This document shows, in pieces, positions 17,770 to 27,429 of a stretch of DNA of 64,000 nucleotides. The notes under the pieces were generated by a model. That model was not told the origin of the DNA. It was given only the letters and a program-made list of their open reading frames with translations, and searched no databases. Numbering within the stretch: the stretch's first letter is position 1; each line of letters opens with the position of its first letter. Source of the DNA: an uncultured Chitinophagaceae bacterium (GTDB lineage Bacteria > Bacteroidota > Bacteroidia > Chitinophagales > Chitinophagaceae); the NCBI GenBank assembly GCA_946885665.1, contig CAMPGT010000001.1, positions 1 through 64,000 on the forward strand. The letters are read 5' to 3'. A program made the position numbers and the translations under genes.

Positions 17770-18816
17770 ATCCACCGGCCGGCTCTGGAAAAATTTTTCG
17801 TCCACTTTTAAACGCTGCTCCCATTTCCATGCGGTGGACATCATATCGCCGAGCGAATACTTCGTCTGCCAGTTCAACTGCGTACGTGCGTAATCGTTAT
17901 TGGCATAGATCGCCACAACATCACCCGGGCGGCGCGGGCCGATCACATAATTCAGCTTCTGCCCGGTAACCTTTTCAAATGTCTTTATCGCCTCAAGAAC
18001 AGTGACCCCATTGCCCGTACCGAGATTGAACACCTCGCAGCGTTTGGATGTTTTGCCATCTACGAGGAACTGCACCGCCAGCGTGTGCGCATGCGCGATG
18101 TCGCACACATGTATAAAATCACGAACGCATGAGCCGTCTCTCGTTGGATAATCGTCGCCGAAAACCGTAACCTGCGGCAATTTACCGATGGCCGTTTGTG
18201 TGATGACAGGCACCAGGTTGGAAGGTTTGCCGATAGGCAGCTCACCGATCATTGCAGAAGGATGGGCGCCCACGGGGTTGAAATATCGCAGCAGGATGCT
18301 TTGTGAAGGATTTGCTTTCGAAAATTCGTTGATGATCTGTTCGCCCATCTGTTTGGTGTATCCATACGGCGACTCGGCAGGTTTGGGCGGCGTCGATTCG
18401 GTAACCGGTATCACGTCGGGGTTGCCGTAAACGGTGCACGAAGAAGAAAATACAAAATAGGGGATGTTGAACTCCTGCACGCATTTCAGCAGGTTGATCA
18501 GCGAAACCAGGTTGTTCTCGTAATACATCAACGGCTGTTCCACGGATTCACCTACCGCTTTATAGGCAGCGAAGTGGATGATCGCTTCGATATCTTCGTT
18601 CTCCTGGAAGATGGCGAAGGTGTCATCGAAATTGCAGAGATCAACCTTATAGTTCTTGATCTTTTTGCCCGTGATCTTTTCTATTCCTTCCAAAATTCTG
18701 GCGGATGACCTCGAATTGTTATCAACGGATATCACTTCGAATCCATTTTCGACCAGGTCAACAATGGTGTGCGAGCCAATATACCCACATCCGCCAGTAA
18801 CCAGAATTTTCTTCAT
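17761..18816 (-). CDS. galE: UDP-glucose 4-epimerase
   Basis: NAD-dependent short-chain dehydrogenase interconverting UDP-glucose and UDP-galactose, for the Leloir pathway and surface polysaccharide. 351 residues. The Rossmann motif VTGGCGYIGSHT opens the protein; FAAYKAVGESV, the catalytic Ser in FSSSCTVYG and the YxxxK pair in SPYGYTKQMGE follow; RYFNPVGAHPS and GSCVRDFIHVCDIA are GalE-specific. Upstream of it on the same strand is rmlA (36-bp gap), so both may be in one sugar-nucleotide operon. The stop lies in a heptamer array. Confidence 0.97.
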   Translation of the reverse strand: MKKILVTGGCGYIGSHTIVDLVENGFEVISVDNNSRSSARILEGIEKITGKKIKNYKVDLCNFDDTFAIFQENEDIEAIIHFAAYKAVGESVEQPLMYYENNLVSLINLLKCVQEFNIPYFVFSSSCTVYGNPDVIPVTESTPPKPAESPYGYTKQMGEQIINEFSKANPSQSILLRYFNPVGAHPSAMIGELPIGKPSNLVPVITQTAIGKLPQVTVFGDDYPTRDGSCVRDFIHVCDIAHAHTLAVQFLVDGKTSKRCEVFNLGTGNGVTVLEAIKTFEKVTGQKLNYVIGPRRPGDVVAIYANNDYARTQLNWQTKYSLGDMMSTAWKWEQRLKVDEKFFQSRPVDLN

Positions 18817-18852
18817 CGTTATAATATTATAATTATTTGCAATTGTTTATCA

Positions 18853-19719
18853 TTAACGTTCGTTGGCCACCCTTTTCAGGTATTCTCCGTAACCGCTTTT
18901 CAGCAGTGGTTGGGCCATTAAAATGAGCTGATCTTTCGTTATGAATCCTTTCCTGTACGCGATTTCCTCGATGCAGGCGATCTTGATGCCCTGGCGCTGT
19001 TCAATAACCTGAACGAACTGGCTGGCCTGCATCAGCGAATCGAAAGTGCCCGTGTCGAGCCAGGCCGTTCCCCTGTCGAGGATGGACACTTTTAACCTGC
19101 CCCTGCGAAGGTATTCTTTATTTACGTCGGTTATTTCATACTCGCCACGGGCGCTGGGTTTCAACGCTTTTGCAATGGGAACCACTTCATTATCATAAAA
19201 GTAAATGCCCGGCACGGCGTAGTCGCTTTTGGGCTCTTTGGGTTTTTCTTCTATCGAAATAGCCATGTCGTTGTCGTCGAATTCAACCACGCCATATCTT
19301 TCCGGATCACTTACCTGGTAGGCATACACGATGCCTCCGTCGGGGTGGGTATTTTTTGCGAGTTTCTCACCCAGCCCGGCCCCGTAAAATATATTGTCAC
19401 CCAGCACAAGCGCCACGCTGTCTTTCCCGATAAATTCTTCTCCAATCACGAAAGCCTGCGCGAGTCCGTTGGGCTCCTTCTGTTCGGCATACGAAAACCG
19501 AAGTCCAAGCTGCGAGCCATCTCCCAACAACCGCTTGAATTGTGGCAGGTCGTGGGGAGTGGAAATGATGAGGATCTCATGGATGCCGGCAAGGAGGAGC
19601 GTGGAAAGCGGGTAATAGATCATTGGTTTATCATACACCGGCATGATCTGTTTACTGATCGCATAGGTGATGGGATGTAGCCTCGTACCTGATCCTCCTG
19701 CCAAAATAATTCCTTTCAT
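18853..19719 (-). CDS. rmlA: Glucose-1-phosphate thymidylyltransferase
   Basis: Makes dTDP-glucose from dTTP and glucose-1-phosphate, first step to dTDP-rhamnose and related sugars. 288 residues from the ATG at 19719. The N-terminal [18 protein letters not shown] signature, [35 protein letters not shown] and [19 protein letters not shown] are standard. The rmlB, rmlC and rmlD partners are not in the window. A near-match promoter sequence (TTACTTTG) lies upstream, about 35 bp from the start. Transcribed ahead of galE. Confidence 0.97.
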   Translation of the reverse strand: MKGIILAGGSGTRLHPITYAISKQIMPVYDKPMIYYPLSTLLLAGIHEILIISTPHDLPQFKRLLGDGSQLGLRFSYAEQKEPNGLAQAFVIGEEFIGKDSVALVLGDNIFYGAGLGEKLAKNTHPDGGIVYAYQVSDPERYGVVEFDDNDMAISIEEKPKEPKSDYAVPGIYFYDNEVVPIAKALKPSARGEYEITDVNKEYLRRGRLKVSILDRGTAWLDTGTFDSLMQASQFVQVIEQRQGIKIACIEEIAYRKGFITKDQLILMAQPLLKSGYGEYLKRVANER

Positions 19720-19792
19720 CAGCGTATACAACTTTTAATGCCCCGGTTAAGTATAAGCTGCCAAAGTAATAAGAAACCCTTAGAAAATAAAG

Positions 19793-20830
19793 TTAGAAAA
19801 TCAGTTTCCCGATGTAATAGACTATTGCCGCGAGCAAGGCGCTGACGGGAATCGTCAGGATCCACGCCCACAGCAGGTTGATGGTGACGCCCCAGCGCAC
19901 TGCCGACAAGCGTTTGGTTGCGCCCACTCCGATAATGGCGCCCGTAATGGTATGCGTGGTGGAAACAGGGATGCCCAGGTGCTCCGTTATATATAATGTA
20001 GCGGCGCCGGCGGTTTCCGCGCTCACGCCTTCGAGAGGTGTAACCTTTGTGATGCGGCTGCCCATCGTCTTCACGATCTTCCATCCTCCGCTCATCGTAC
20101 CGATGGCAATCGCCGAAAAGCTGGCTATCGGCACCCACGTATTTTGCGAAACAAATTCATTAAACGACATTTCTACGCCGTGTTGTTTCTGGTAAAAGAT
20201 CATGGCAGCGCCAATGATACCCATTACTTTTTGGGCATCATTTCCGCCGTGCGCGAGGCTTAACATGGCGGATGACAGCAGTTGCAGTCGCCGGAACCAA
20301 CTGTCTGCCCGATACGGGTTCGCACGCTGGCACAGGTTCACAATGAGCACCGTGATGAGGAAGGCCACGAGCATACCGATAAGGGGAGCCAAAAATATAA
20401 ATGCCACGGTGGGAAGCACCTTCGCATAGTTGATGACGTCAATATTATTTTCAGACATGGCCCCGGCATGGGCGAGCGCCGCTCCAATGAAGCCGCCGAG
20501 CAGGGTGTGGGAGGAGCTGGAGGGTATCCCGAACCACCACGTCAGCAGGTTCCAGGCGATGGCAGCCACCAGCCCGGCGAAAATTACACCGAGGGTGATG
20601 AATTGTTCGTTGACGGATGAGGCGATGGTGTTGCCGATCTTGAATTCGCCGATGAGGTACTTGGACACAAAAAAGGCGGCAAAGTTGAAGAATGCCGCCC
20701 ACAACACCGCCTGGAACGGTGTTAGCACTTTGGTGGAAACGATCGTGGCAATGGAATTTGCCGCGTCGTGAAAGCCATTGATATAATCGAAGATCAGCGC
20801 AAGCGCTATAATCAATATCAGGAAAGTCAT
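19793..20830 (-). CDS. Inorganic phosphate transporter, Pit family
   Basis: A 345-residue inner-membrane phosphate:cation symporter with about ten helices in two inverted halves. Each half carries the Pit signature: GFHDAANSIATIVSTKVLTP near the N-terminus and LAHGGNDAQKVMGIIGAA near the middle. WNLLTWWFGIPSSSSHTLLGG and GIPVSTTHTITGAIIGVG are also typical. It lies 4 bp downstream of the DUF47 gene, the usual regulatory partner of Pit transporters. Placed in a Pho-regulated locus with a porin, a TonB receptor and PhoBR. Confidence 0.96.
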   Translation of the reverse strand: MTFLILIIALALIFDYINGFHDAANSIATIVSTKVLTPFQAVLWAAFFNFAAFFVSKYLIGEFKIGNTIASSVNEQFITLGVIFAGLVAAIAWNLLTWWFGIPSSSSHTLLGGFIGAALAHAGAMSENNIDVINYAKVLPTVAFIFLAPLIGMLVAFLITVLIVNLCQRANPYRADSWFRRLQLLSSAMLSLAHGGNDAQKVMGIIGAAMIFYQKQHGVEMSFNEFVSQNTWVPIASFSAIAIGTMSGGWKIVKTMGSRITKVTPLEGVSAETAGAATLYITEHLGIPVSTTHTITGAIIGVGATKRLSAVRWGVTINLLWAWILTIPVSALLAAIVYYIGKLIF

Positions 20831-20834
20831 TAAA

Positions 20835-21482
20835 TTAAGCGTATTTGATAATGATCGACTCTATAACGTTTGCTGCATCCTCGCATTTATCGGTTACGAT
20901 CTCCATTACCTGGTAGATCTCCCTTTTCTTAATGACCTCTTTGGCGTCGGGCTCCGTTTCAAAAAGTCGTTCGATACTCAGGTCGAAGATGTCGTCGGCC
21001 TGATTTTCTATGCTGTTCACTTTTACCAATGCCTCGGTGATCTTTCGCATATCGCGCATGTTTCTAAGTTCGTGTACGGCAAGGCGGATCTGCTCCGACC
21101 CCTGTTCGATGAGGTCGGCCATTTTCTGGATGCCCTGGTCGTTCGGATTGACCTTGTAAAAATTGATTTTTTTTGCAGTGGCGAAGATGTAGTCGCATAC
21201 ATCGTCGAGCGATGTTGCCAGGTAGTGGATGTCTTCGCGGTCGAACGGGGTGATAAAGTTCCGTCCCAATTCCGTGAAGATGTGGTGTGTTAGGTCGTCG
21301 TTTACGTGCTCCAGGTCTTCTATCTGCGCGATCAGTCCTGCCCTTTTGTCGAAATCCGGCTCCTTCACAACTTCTTTCAGCACTTTTCCCATTTTTCCCA
21401 TCGTATCTGCAACCTGTTCAAAAAGCGTGTAGAACACCCTGTCTTTAGGCATGAAGATCTTCATGATCGAATTCAATCCCAT
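20835..21482 (-). CDS. DUF47 (PhoU-like) Pit accessory protein
   Basis: A 215-residue cytosolic, all-helical DUF47 protein. Such PhoU-like proteins are almost always encoded next to a Pit transporter and modulate its activity or phosphate sensing. Typical features: an N-terminal MKIFMPKDRVFYTLFEQ, the metal-binding LEHVNDDLTHHI helix, PFDREDIHYLATSLDDVCDYI and IENQADDIFDLSIERLF. The start could be the ATG at 21482 or an internal ATG six codons on. First gene of the two-gene operon with pit; divergent from the porin gene, sharing a 124-bp regulatory gap. Confidence 0.93.
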   Translation of the reverse strand: MGLNSIMKIFMPKDRVFYTLFEQVADTMGKMGKVLKEVVKEPDFDKRAGLIAQIEDLEHVNDDLTHHIFTELGRNFITPFDREDIHYLATSLDDVCDYIFATAKKINFYKVNPNDQGIQKMADLIEQGSEQIRLAVHELRNMRDMRKITEALVKVNSIENQADDIFDLSIERLFETEPDAKEVIKKREIYQVMEIVTDKCEDAANVIESIIIKYA

Positions 21483-21502
21483 CTCTGATTTTTAGTTTGG
21501 CC

Positions 21503-21510
21503 CAAAATTA
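21503..21510 (-). promoter_or_regulatory. -7 promoter element of the DUF47-pit operon
   Basis: TAATTTTG on the minus strand, exact TAnnTTTG match, 20 bp upstream of the DUF47 start. Divergent from the porin promoter 73 bp away. Confidence 0.6.
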
Positions 21511-21557
21511 TAGCATAAACCCACGGATAAGGTATTGATTCAAATAGTAATGATTTC

Positions 21558-21590
21558 TTAACACGAAGTCATTCCCTTTAGATAATTTTG
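21558..21590 (+). promoter_or_regulatory. Porin promoter with a possible Pho box
   Basis: TAATTTTG at 21583-21590 is an exact -7 match. TTAACAC at 21558-21564 resembles the 7-bp box seen upstream of the TonB receptor, and 11 bp either side lie weaker matches (GTAATGA at 21547, TCATTCC at 21569). Spacing to the -7 is within 1 bp of that at the receptor promoter. The box call is tentative. Confidence 0.45.
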
Positions 21591-21606
21591 CCAGCTATTT
21601 CGGAAA

Positions 21607-22914
21607 ATGAAGGTAATGAAGGTAAGGTTTAGTTTTCACATACTTTTTTGTTTTGTGGTGGGAATGTTGGTGTGGCAACCGGTAAAGGCGCAGTTCCTGG
21701 TTGATATGATCGATACTACCTCGACCGTTGAAAAAGGGTTGTGGGCCATCTACCGGGAGAATGACCACCTCCAGATCAGTGGCTACTTTCAGCCGCAGTT
21801 CCAGGTGGCCCAGTCGAAGGGTGCAAAAAATTACAGCGGCGGCGATTTTTCCGATTTTTCCGATAACAGGTTCATGATCAGGAGGGCCCGGATCCGGTTC
21901 GACTACGAGCACTTTTCCAAAGACGGTCTGCCGCAGGCGCAGGTGGTGTTCCAGGTGAACGGCAGCGAACGGGGCGTGGTGATCCGCGATTTCTGGGCGA
22001 GGGTCTATGAAAACAAGTGGCAGTTGTTCTCTTTCACCACCGGCATGTTCGCGAGGCCCTTTGGGTACGAGGTGAACATGAGTTCCAGCGACCGCGAATC
22101 GCCCGAGCGCGGACGGATGTCGCAAATACTTATGCGTTCCGAGCGAGACCTCGGCGCGATGGTGTCGCTCGAGCCGCGGAAGAAAAACAGTCCGCTCCGG
22201 TGGTTGAAGGTGGATGCAGGCATTTTCAACGGCCAGGGTCTCACGGCAAAGGAAGAATACGACAGTTATAAAGATATCATCGGCCGGATTTCGGTTAAGC
22301 CCATCAAAATAACGCCGTCCATTTCTGTCACCGGCGGCGCTTCAATTTTCCAGGGTGGTATGCTGCAGAACACGAAGGACATCTACCGGATGGAGGATAA
22401 GCAATTTATCGTTGACTCGTCGCAGCAGAATGTCGGGACCAGGGTTCCGCGACGCTATCGCGGAGTGGACGCGCAGGTGACATTCGATAATCCCTGGGGC
22501 AAAACCCAGTTGCGGTCCGAATACTGGTGGGGTACGCAAACTGCCAGCGCGTTTGAATCCAACACGCCGGGCGTTGTGCTTGCCGAACCATCCTACATCC
22601 GCCAGTTCAACGGCGCCTTCTTTTATCTTGTGCAGGACGTTGTGAACGAAAAACACCAGGTTGTGTTGAGATACGATTTTTATGATCCCAACCGGCTGGT
22701 GGATGGAACACAGATTGGCAAACTGAATTCAAATACACATGAAGGCGACGTCAGGTTCAATACCTTCAGTGCCGGCTACCTGCATTATTTTAATGAACAC
22801 ATGAAGCTGATGCTTTGGTACGACTTTATAAAGAATGAGCACACATCCCTGAACGGTTATACCACCGACAGAAAAGACAACATCTTCACCTGCAGGATCC
22901 AGTTTGAATTCTGA
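21607..22914 (+). CDS. Phosphate-selective porin (OprO/OprP type)
   Basis: A 435-residue outer-membrane beta-barrel with a signal peptide (hydrophobic core about residues 8-25, cleavage probably after VKAQ). The mature protein shows the OprO/P pattern: LQISGYFQPQFQVAQSKG, then RFMIRRARIRFDYEH, ARPFGYEVNMSSSDRESPERGR with the characteristic RSERDLGAM, and a C-terminus ending in an aromatic-rich strand (IQFEF). It probably lets phosphate across the outer membrane. Position between the Pit operon and the TonB receptor supports this; phosphate selectivity itself is inferred. Confidence 0.88.
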   Translation: MKVMKVRFSFHILFCFVVGMLVWQPVKAQFLVDMIDTTSTVEKGLWAIYRENDHLQISGYFQPQFQVAQSKGAKNYSGGDFSDFSDNRFMIRRARIRFDYEHFSKDGLPQAQVVFQVNGSERGVVIRDFWARVYENKWQLFSFTTGMFARPFGYEVNMSSSDRESPERGRMSQILMRSERDLGAMVSLEPRKKNSPLRWLKVDAGIFNGQGLTAKEEYDSYKDIIGRISVKPIKITPSISVTGGASIFQGGMLQNTKDIYRMEDKQFIVDSSQQNVGTRVPRRYRGVDAQVTFDNPWGKTQLRSEYWWGTQTASAFESNTPGVVLAEPSYIRQFNGAFFYLVQDVVNEKHQVVLRYDFYDPNRLVDGTQIGKLNSNTHEGDVRFNTFSAGYLHYFNEHMKLMLWYDFIKNEHTSLNGYTTDRKDNIFTCRIQFEF

Positions 22915-22926
22915 TATTCGCCTGCC

Positions 22927-22966
22927 ATAACAATTCGATAATCTTCGGTTAACAATGCCTTAACAA
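22927..22966 (+). promoter_or_regulatory. Pho-box-like array: four 11-bp-spaced boxes
   Basis: Seven-base boxes ATAACAA, ATAATCT, TTAACAA and TTAACAA begin at 22927, 22938, 22949 and 22960, exactly 11 bp apart. The 7+4 layout matches the direct-repeat form of PhoB sites in other bacteria. The last box ends 8 bp before the -7 element, the place where an activator would replace -33 contacts. phoB itself is 7.7 kb away. Confidence 0.75.
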
Positions 22967-22974
22967 CGTCCTGA

Positions 22975-22982
22975 TAGTTTTG
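22975..22982 (+). promoter_or_regulatory. -7 promoter element of the TonB receptor operon
   Basis: TAGTTTTG, exact TAnnTTTG match, 24 bp upstream of the GTG start at 23007. There is no -33 TTG at the usual spacing; the Pho-box array occupies that place. Confidence 0.6.
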
Positions 22983-23006
22983 TGCCACAATTAAAACCAA
23001 ACAATT

Positions 23007-25805
23007 GTGGTATCAAGGACCGTTTTACTGCTGGCTGCATTTTTCATCTCCTTTATTGTTTCGGGCCAGCAGGTTCAGTTGAATGGCAAAGTGATCAACG
23101 CAAAGAACGAACCTTTGCCCGGAGCCACCATCCAGGTTGACGGAGCCGCTACGCCGGTGGCCGCCAATGTAGATGGACGGTTCACACTTTCGCTGGCTGC
23201 CGGTAACAAATATTCCATTCTGGTTACCAGCGTGGGTTACGCGGCAAAATCGGTTGAAGATGTGATGGTCGTTCCGAACCAGGAGAACACGCTCACGGTG
23301 GTACTGGAAGAAAATTCCACGCTCTCCGAAGTGGTGATCAAAACTTCTGTGAGAAGGGAAAGCACCAGCGCCCTGATCAATTTTCAACGAAACAATACCG
23401 CAGTTTCCAGTGGTATCGCTGCTGATTTCATCAAAAGAACGCCTGATAAAAACACCAGCGAGATACTGAAAAGAGTGAGCGGCACAAGCATACAGAATAA
23501 TAAATTTGTTGTGGTAAGGGGATTGGGAGACAGGTATAACACCGCTTTCCTGAATGGTGCGCAATTGCCAAGTTCAGAGCCGGATAAAAAAACGTTTTCG
23601 TTCGATGTGATCCCGTCGAGCGTTGTTGACAATATAATAGTCAATAAAACAGCGACGCCCGATCTTACGGGCGAGTTTGCCGGCGGGCTCATCCAGGTAA
23701 CCACGAAGGATGTTCCTTCTCACGATTTTATTACGGTAGGCGCAACATTGGGGTTCAACACCATTTCAACGGGAAAAGATTTTTACAGCAACAGGCGAAG
23801 CGCAACCGACTGGACGGGCTTCAGCGATGGAAGAAGAAAATTACCCGCTGGATTTCCCTCTACCAGGCAAGCCTACAACGGCAATGGCGAAAAACCCACC
23901 TCGCTCAACCAGAAATTGACCTACAGCAGGTTGTTCCGGGGCGATGTTTACGAACAACGGCGATCCACTGCGGCACCGATTCAAACGTATAACGTTGCAT
24001 GGGGTTCCGTAAAGCATCTTAAGAATGATGCGAAGTTTGGAAGCATCATTTCTGTGCTGTACAGGAAAAGTATGCTGCAGGCAGATGTTACCCGGCGGTT
24101 ATACGATGTCAATGGCGTGTCGCAACAGGAATATAGCGACGAACAGAATAAATACGACGTGAATGTTGGAGCGATGGCCAACTTCTCCTACGTGAAAGGG
24201 AAGCATAAAATATCATTCAAAAATTTATTCAACCGGTACTATGAGGACAATTATTACTTCCGTTCCGGCCCCAATCCCGATCGTGGCGGATTCGTTAACC
24301 TCTGGTCATCGGTGCTCAACCAACGTACATTTTACACAGGGATACTTGAAGGCAACCACCAATTGGGCAACAAGGGCATCAGAGCCTACTGGAACGCCGG
24401 GTATGCGCTGAATATTAAATCGCAGCCCGATCTGAGAACCACTGCCTATTTGAAACCCGAAGGCAGCAGCCGGTTACTGTGGGACCAGGACGACAGCCGC
24501 CGGTTCTTTTCCGACCTCGCGGACCACGGTTTTTCGGGTGCCGCATCGCTCACCATACCGTTCAGGATACTCGATCAACGTCAATCACTGAAGGTCGGTG
24601 GTTCCTCGCTGCTGCGTTTTCGTGATTTTAAATCCAGGATATTCCGGTATGTCGAAGCTTCCGGGTCAAATTTCGATGACAGTTATAACAGTCTGCCCTT
24701 CGATAAAATATTCGCCACATCGAATATTGCACCCAATGGATTCGTGATCGACGAGTTCACCAATAACGACGATAAATATTTTGGCATCTCATCTCTCAAC
24801 GCCGGCTATGCGATGTTTGACAACAAGCTCACCGAAGATCTAAGAGTGATCTGGGGTGCAAGAGTCGAATACTTCGAACAATTTTTGAACACGAAAGACA
24901 GGTCGGCAAAAAGAGTGATAGTAAATACTGAAGACTGGAAAGTTCTTCCTTCGATCAATATAAGCTACTCGCTGAATGCCAGTAACATTATCCGGGTGTC
25001 TGGTTCGCAAACAGTGTCGCGGCCGGAATTCAGGGAAATTGCACCGTTCCAGTTCTTCGACTATGAATCGAACTATGGTGTAAGAGGTGACATTGGCTTG
25101 AAATCAACCGACATCTACAACTTCGATGCGCGGTATGAAATCTATCCCGGCACAGGCGAGGCAATTACCTTCGGCGGCTTCTACAAAAGATTTATCAACC
25201 CGATAGAATTCAGGCTGAGCCCGGAAAGTGTGCTTACCCGCCGAAACTATTCTTACAACAATGCAAAGGACGCCGATACGTACGGATTAGAATTCGAGGT
25301 CAGGAAAAATCTAAGGTTCCTCGGCGGCGCAGGCATTCTCAGCGACTTTAGCGTGTTCGCCAATTTCACCTACATCTTCTCGCAGGTTCGGTTCAACGAT
25401 GACTTTGCCGGAAAGGTGGTGTCTGCCGACAGGCCCGTACAGGGGCAGAGCCCTTATCTCATCAATGGCGGATTGCAGTATAATTCTTCATCATCGGGCT
25501 GGAACGCCGGCATCCTGTACAACAGGGTGGGTAACCGCCTGGCGCTTGTGGGCTATAGCTCATTGTCGTTCCCCGACATTTACGAAAACCCGCGTGATGT
25601 TTTGGATATACAGGTTTCGAAAAAGATCATCAATAAAAAAGGAGAAATAAAGTTGACGGTGAGCGACATCCTGAACCAGGCATTCCTGTACTACGAAAAT
25701 GTAGATGGTTCGCGCACGTATGATAAAAATGTAGACCGGGTATTCAGTTCATACAAACCCGGATCCACGATTTCACTCGGTTTCAGTTACGACTTCGACT
25801 TATAA
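23007..25805 (+). CDS. TonB-dependent receptor with carboxypeptidase-regulatory-like domain, probably phosphate-regulated
   Basis: A 932-residue outer-membrane receptor. A signal peptide (about 1-20) ends at SGQ. A carboxypeptidase-D-regulatory-like beta-sandwich follows (about 22-105, VQLNGKVINAKNEPLPGATI), then the plug domain (about 125-240, with VVVRGLGDRYNTAFLNGAQLP and GEFAGGLIQVTTK), then the barrel. The C-terminus ends on an aromatic strand (SYDFDL). It is not SusC-like in layout and no SusD follows; the next gene, 16 bp on, encodes a beta-helix lipoprotein. Start is GTG at 23007. The four-box Pho-like array directly upstream suggests induction by phosphate limitation; the ligand could be phosphate, an organophosphate or a metal complex. 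Confidence 0.92.
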   Translation: MVSRTVLLLAAFFISFIVSGQQVQLNGKVINAKNEPLPGATIQVDGAATPVAANVDGRFTLSLAAGNKYSILVTSVGYAAKSVEDVMVVPNQENTLTVVLEENSTLSEVVIKTSVRRESTSALINFQRNNTAVSSGIAADFIKRTPDKNTSEILKRVSGTSIQNNKFVVVRGLGDRYNTAFLNGAQLPSSEPDKKTFSFDVIPSSVVDNIIVNKTATPDLTGEFAGGLIQVTTKDVPSHDFITVGATLGFNTISTGKDFYSNRRSATDWTGFSDGRRKLPAGFPSTRQAYNGNGEKPTSLNQKLTYSRLFRGDVYEQRRSTAAPIQTYNVAWGSVKHLKNDAKFGSIISVLYRKSMLQADVTRRLYDVNGVSQQEYSDEQNKYDVNVGAMANFSYVKGKHKISFKNLFNRYYEDNYYFRSGPNPDRGGFVNLWSSVLNQRTFYTGILEGNHQLGNKGIRAYWNAGYALNIKSQPDLRTTAYLKPEGSSRLLWDQDDSRRFFSDLADHGFSGAASLTIPFRILDQRQSLKVGGSSLLRFRDFKSRIFRYVEASGSNFDDSYNSLPFDKIFATSNIAPNGFVIDEFTNNDDKYFGISSLNAGYAMFDNKLTEDLRVIWGARVEYFEQFLNTKDRSAKRVIVNTEDWKVLPSINISYSLNASNIIRVSGSQTVSRPEFREIAPFQFFDYESNYGVRGDIGLKSTDIYNFDARYEIYPGTGEAITFGGFYKRFINPIEFRLSPESVLTRRNYSYNNAKDADTYGLEFEVRKNLRFLGGAGILSDFSVFANFTYIFSQVRFNDDFAGKVVSADRPVQGQSPYLINGGLQYNSSSSGWNAGILYNRVGNRLALVGYSSLSFPDIYENPRDVLDIQVSKKIINKKGEIKLTVSDILNQAFLYYENVDGSRTYDKNVDRVFSSYKPGSTISLGFSYDFDL

Positions 25806-25821
25806 AAATTAAAATCAGCAT

Positions 25822-27243
25822 ATGGTTTATTTAAAGCAGGCCGTGTTTATCATCATCAGCTCACTGGCGGTTATTTCGTGTGTCAAGGTAAATGTTGGCG
25901 ACGATTTAACCGGTGTTCCCGGCGATGGCGGCGACCCTAACGACTCAAAAGTTCTTACAGGAACAATAGACGAAAATCTAACCCTCGCAAAGGGAACTTA
26001 TACATTGAAAGGCTATGTATATGTTAACAATGGCGCGGTGCTCACGATCGAGCCGGGCACGATTGTAAAAAGCGATGTTGCCGAAAAAGGCGCCCTTATT
26101 GTCGAAAGAGGGTCGAAACTGGTCGCCGATGGTACTGCTGCCGAACCCATCGTGTTCACCTCCGGCAAACCTGCAGGTGACCGTGCCGCCGGCGACTGGG
26201 GAGGAATTATATTATTAGGGAATGCGCCAACGAACAGGCCAACTTCTCCTGCTCCGATCATCGAAGGAGGCGTTAACCGCCCGTATGGCGGAAGCGACGC
26301 CGAAGATAATTCAGGAATATTGCGGTACGTGAGAATTGAATTTTCGGGCATTGCCGCCGAGCCGGGTTCGGAAATTAACGGACTTACACTTGGCGGAGTG
26401 GGTGCCGGCACTATTTTAGAAAACATTCAGGTTTCATTTGGCGCCGACGATGCATATGAATTTTTTGGCGGCACGGTGAATGCGAAAAACCTGGTTGCAT
26501 TCGGAACTTACGATGATGATTTCGATTTTGATTTCGGATATTCCGGCAAGATCCAGTTTGCAGTGTCACTTCGCGACAAACCTGCCGACACCGACCAGGC
26601 AAACGGTATCGAGTGCGACAACGATGGTACCGGTTCGGATGCAACACCCAATACACATCCGCAGCTCAGCAATTTTACATTTATCGGTCCATACGACACC
26701 ACAGGTTCTTCCGCCAACCATGGTTTCAGCAACCGTTGGAGAAGAGGCGCGCAGTTTACGTTGAGTAATTCGATACTGCTTGGACACAGGAAAGCAGGAT
26801 TTTCGATGGAATCCGCAAACACTGTTAAAGGTTACCTCACTGATGGTGCATCGACCTTTAAAAATAATATTATCGCGGTGTACACAAAACCTTTCCTTGT
26901 TGATTCGGCTGGCGCCCGGGCAGTTACATCCGGCTATCCCGCCAACCCGATGTCGTCGGAAGACAGGTCGGCAATGATCAACGAGGCGATTGGTTTGGTG
27001 AAGACAAAGGCCGAATCGGAAGGCAACATTGTGCTCGACACACGCGAGGCCGTGCAGCTAACCGATCCCTTCAATTTCAATGCACCCAATTTTCTGCCGA
27101 TGGGCGGATCGCCAGCAGCCAGTGGCGCCAACTTCGCGGGCATGGATGGTTTCTTTACTGCCGTTTCGTACCGCGGAGCATTCGGTTCCGGGAACTGGGC
27201 GACCGGCTGGACGAATTTTGACCCTAAATCAAGCACCTACTGA
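25822..27243 (+). CDS. Surface lipoprotein with predicted right-handed beta-helix
   Basis: A 473-residue protein with a lipoprotein signal (hydrophobic residues 6-19, lipid Cys at about 20 in LAVISCVKV). After an acidic Gly/Asp linker comes repetitive beta structure: LTIEPGTIVKSDV, GALIVERGSKLVADGTAAEPIVFTS and DWGGIILLGNAP are typical of parallel beta-helix proteins. The acidic stretch TYDDDFDFDFGYSGK may bind cations. Nothing suggests an enzyme active site. Co-transcribed with the TonB receptor and likely its surface partner, in the place a SusD would occupy. A strong terminator follows. The precise role is unknown. Confidence 0.8.
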   Translation: MVYLKQAVFIIISSLAVISCVKVNVGDDLTGVPGDGGDPNDSKVLTGTIDENLTLAKGTYTLKGYVYVNNGAVLTIEPGTIVKSDVAEKGALIVERGSKLVADGTAAEPIVFTSGKPAGDRAAGDWGGIILLGNAPTNRPTSPAPIIEGGVNRPYGGSDAEDNSGILRYVRIEFSGIAAEPGSEINGLTLGGVGAGTILENIQVSFGADDAYEFFGGTVNAKNLVAFGTYDDDFDFDFGYSGKIQFAVSLRDKPADTDQANGIECDNDGTGSDATPNTHPQLSNFTFIGPYDTTGSSANHGFSNRWRRGAQFTLSNSILLGHRKAGFSMESANTVKGYLTDGASTFKNNIIAVYTKPFLVDSAGARAVTSGYPANPMSSEDRSAMINEAIGLVKTKAESEGNIVLDTREAVQLTDPFNFNAPNFLPMGGSPAASGANFAGMDGFFTAVSYRGAFGSGNWATGWTNFDPKSSTY

Positions 27244-27268
27244 TTTCTTGATTTTTAGTTGCTGTTTT

Positions 27269-27300
27269 ATCCCGCGGTTGACGCCGCGGGATTGTTTTTT
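27269..27300 (+). terminator. Intrinsic terminator of the receptor-lipoprotein operon
   Basis: Perfect stem ATCCCGCGG (27269-27277) and CCGCGGGAT (27284-27292) with a 6-base loop, then a T-rich run to 27300. Confidence 0.88.
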
Positions 27301-27429
27301 CGCGGCAGATCAGGAAGAAAATACCCACCATCTTGTGAGTATATACACTTGTTTGTCGGCAGCGTGGCGCCGTTACTTTGATAAAAAAAAGCGATGGTCA
27401 CATTTACGCAAACTTTCAGGATATATGAG

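Noticed and set aside
21511..21557. A second Pho box set for the DUF47-pit promoter
   Set aside because: Minus-strand 11-bp frames near the -7 element show no match to the TTAACAA-type box; only weak matches lie further upstream.
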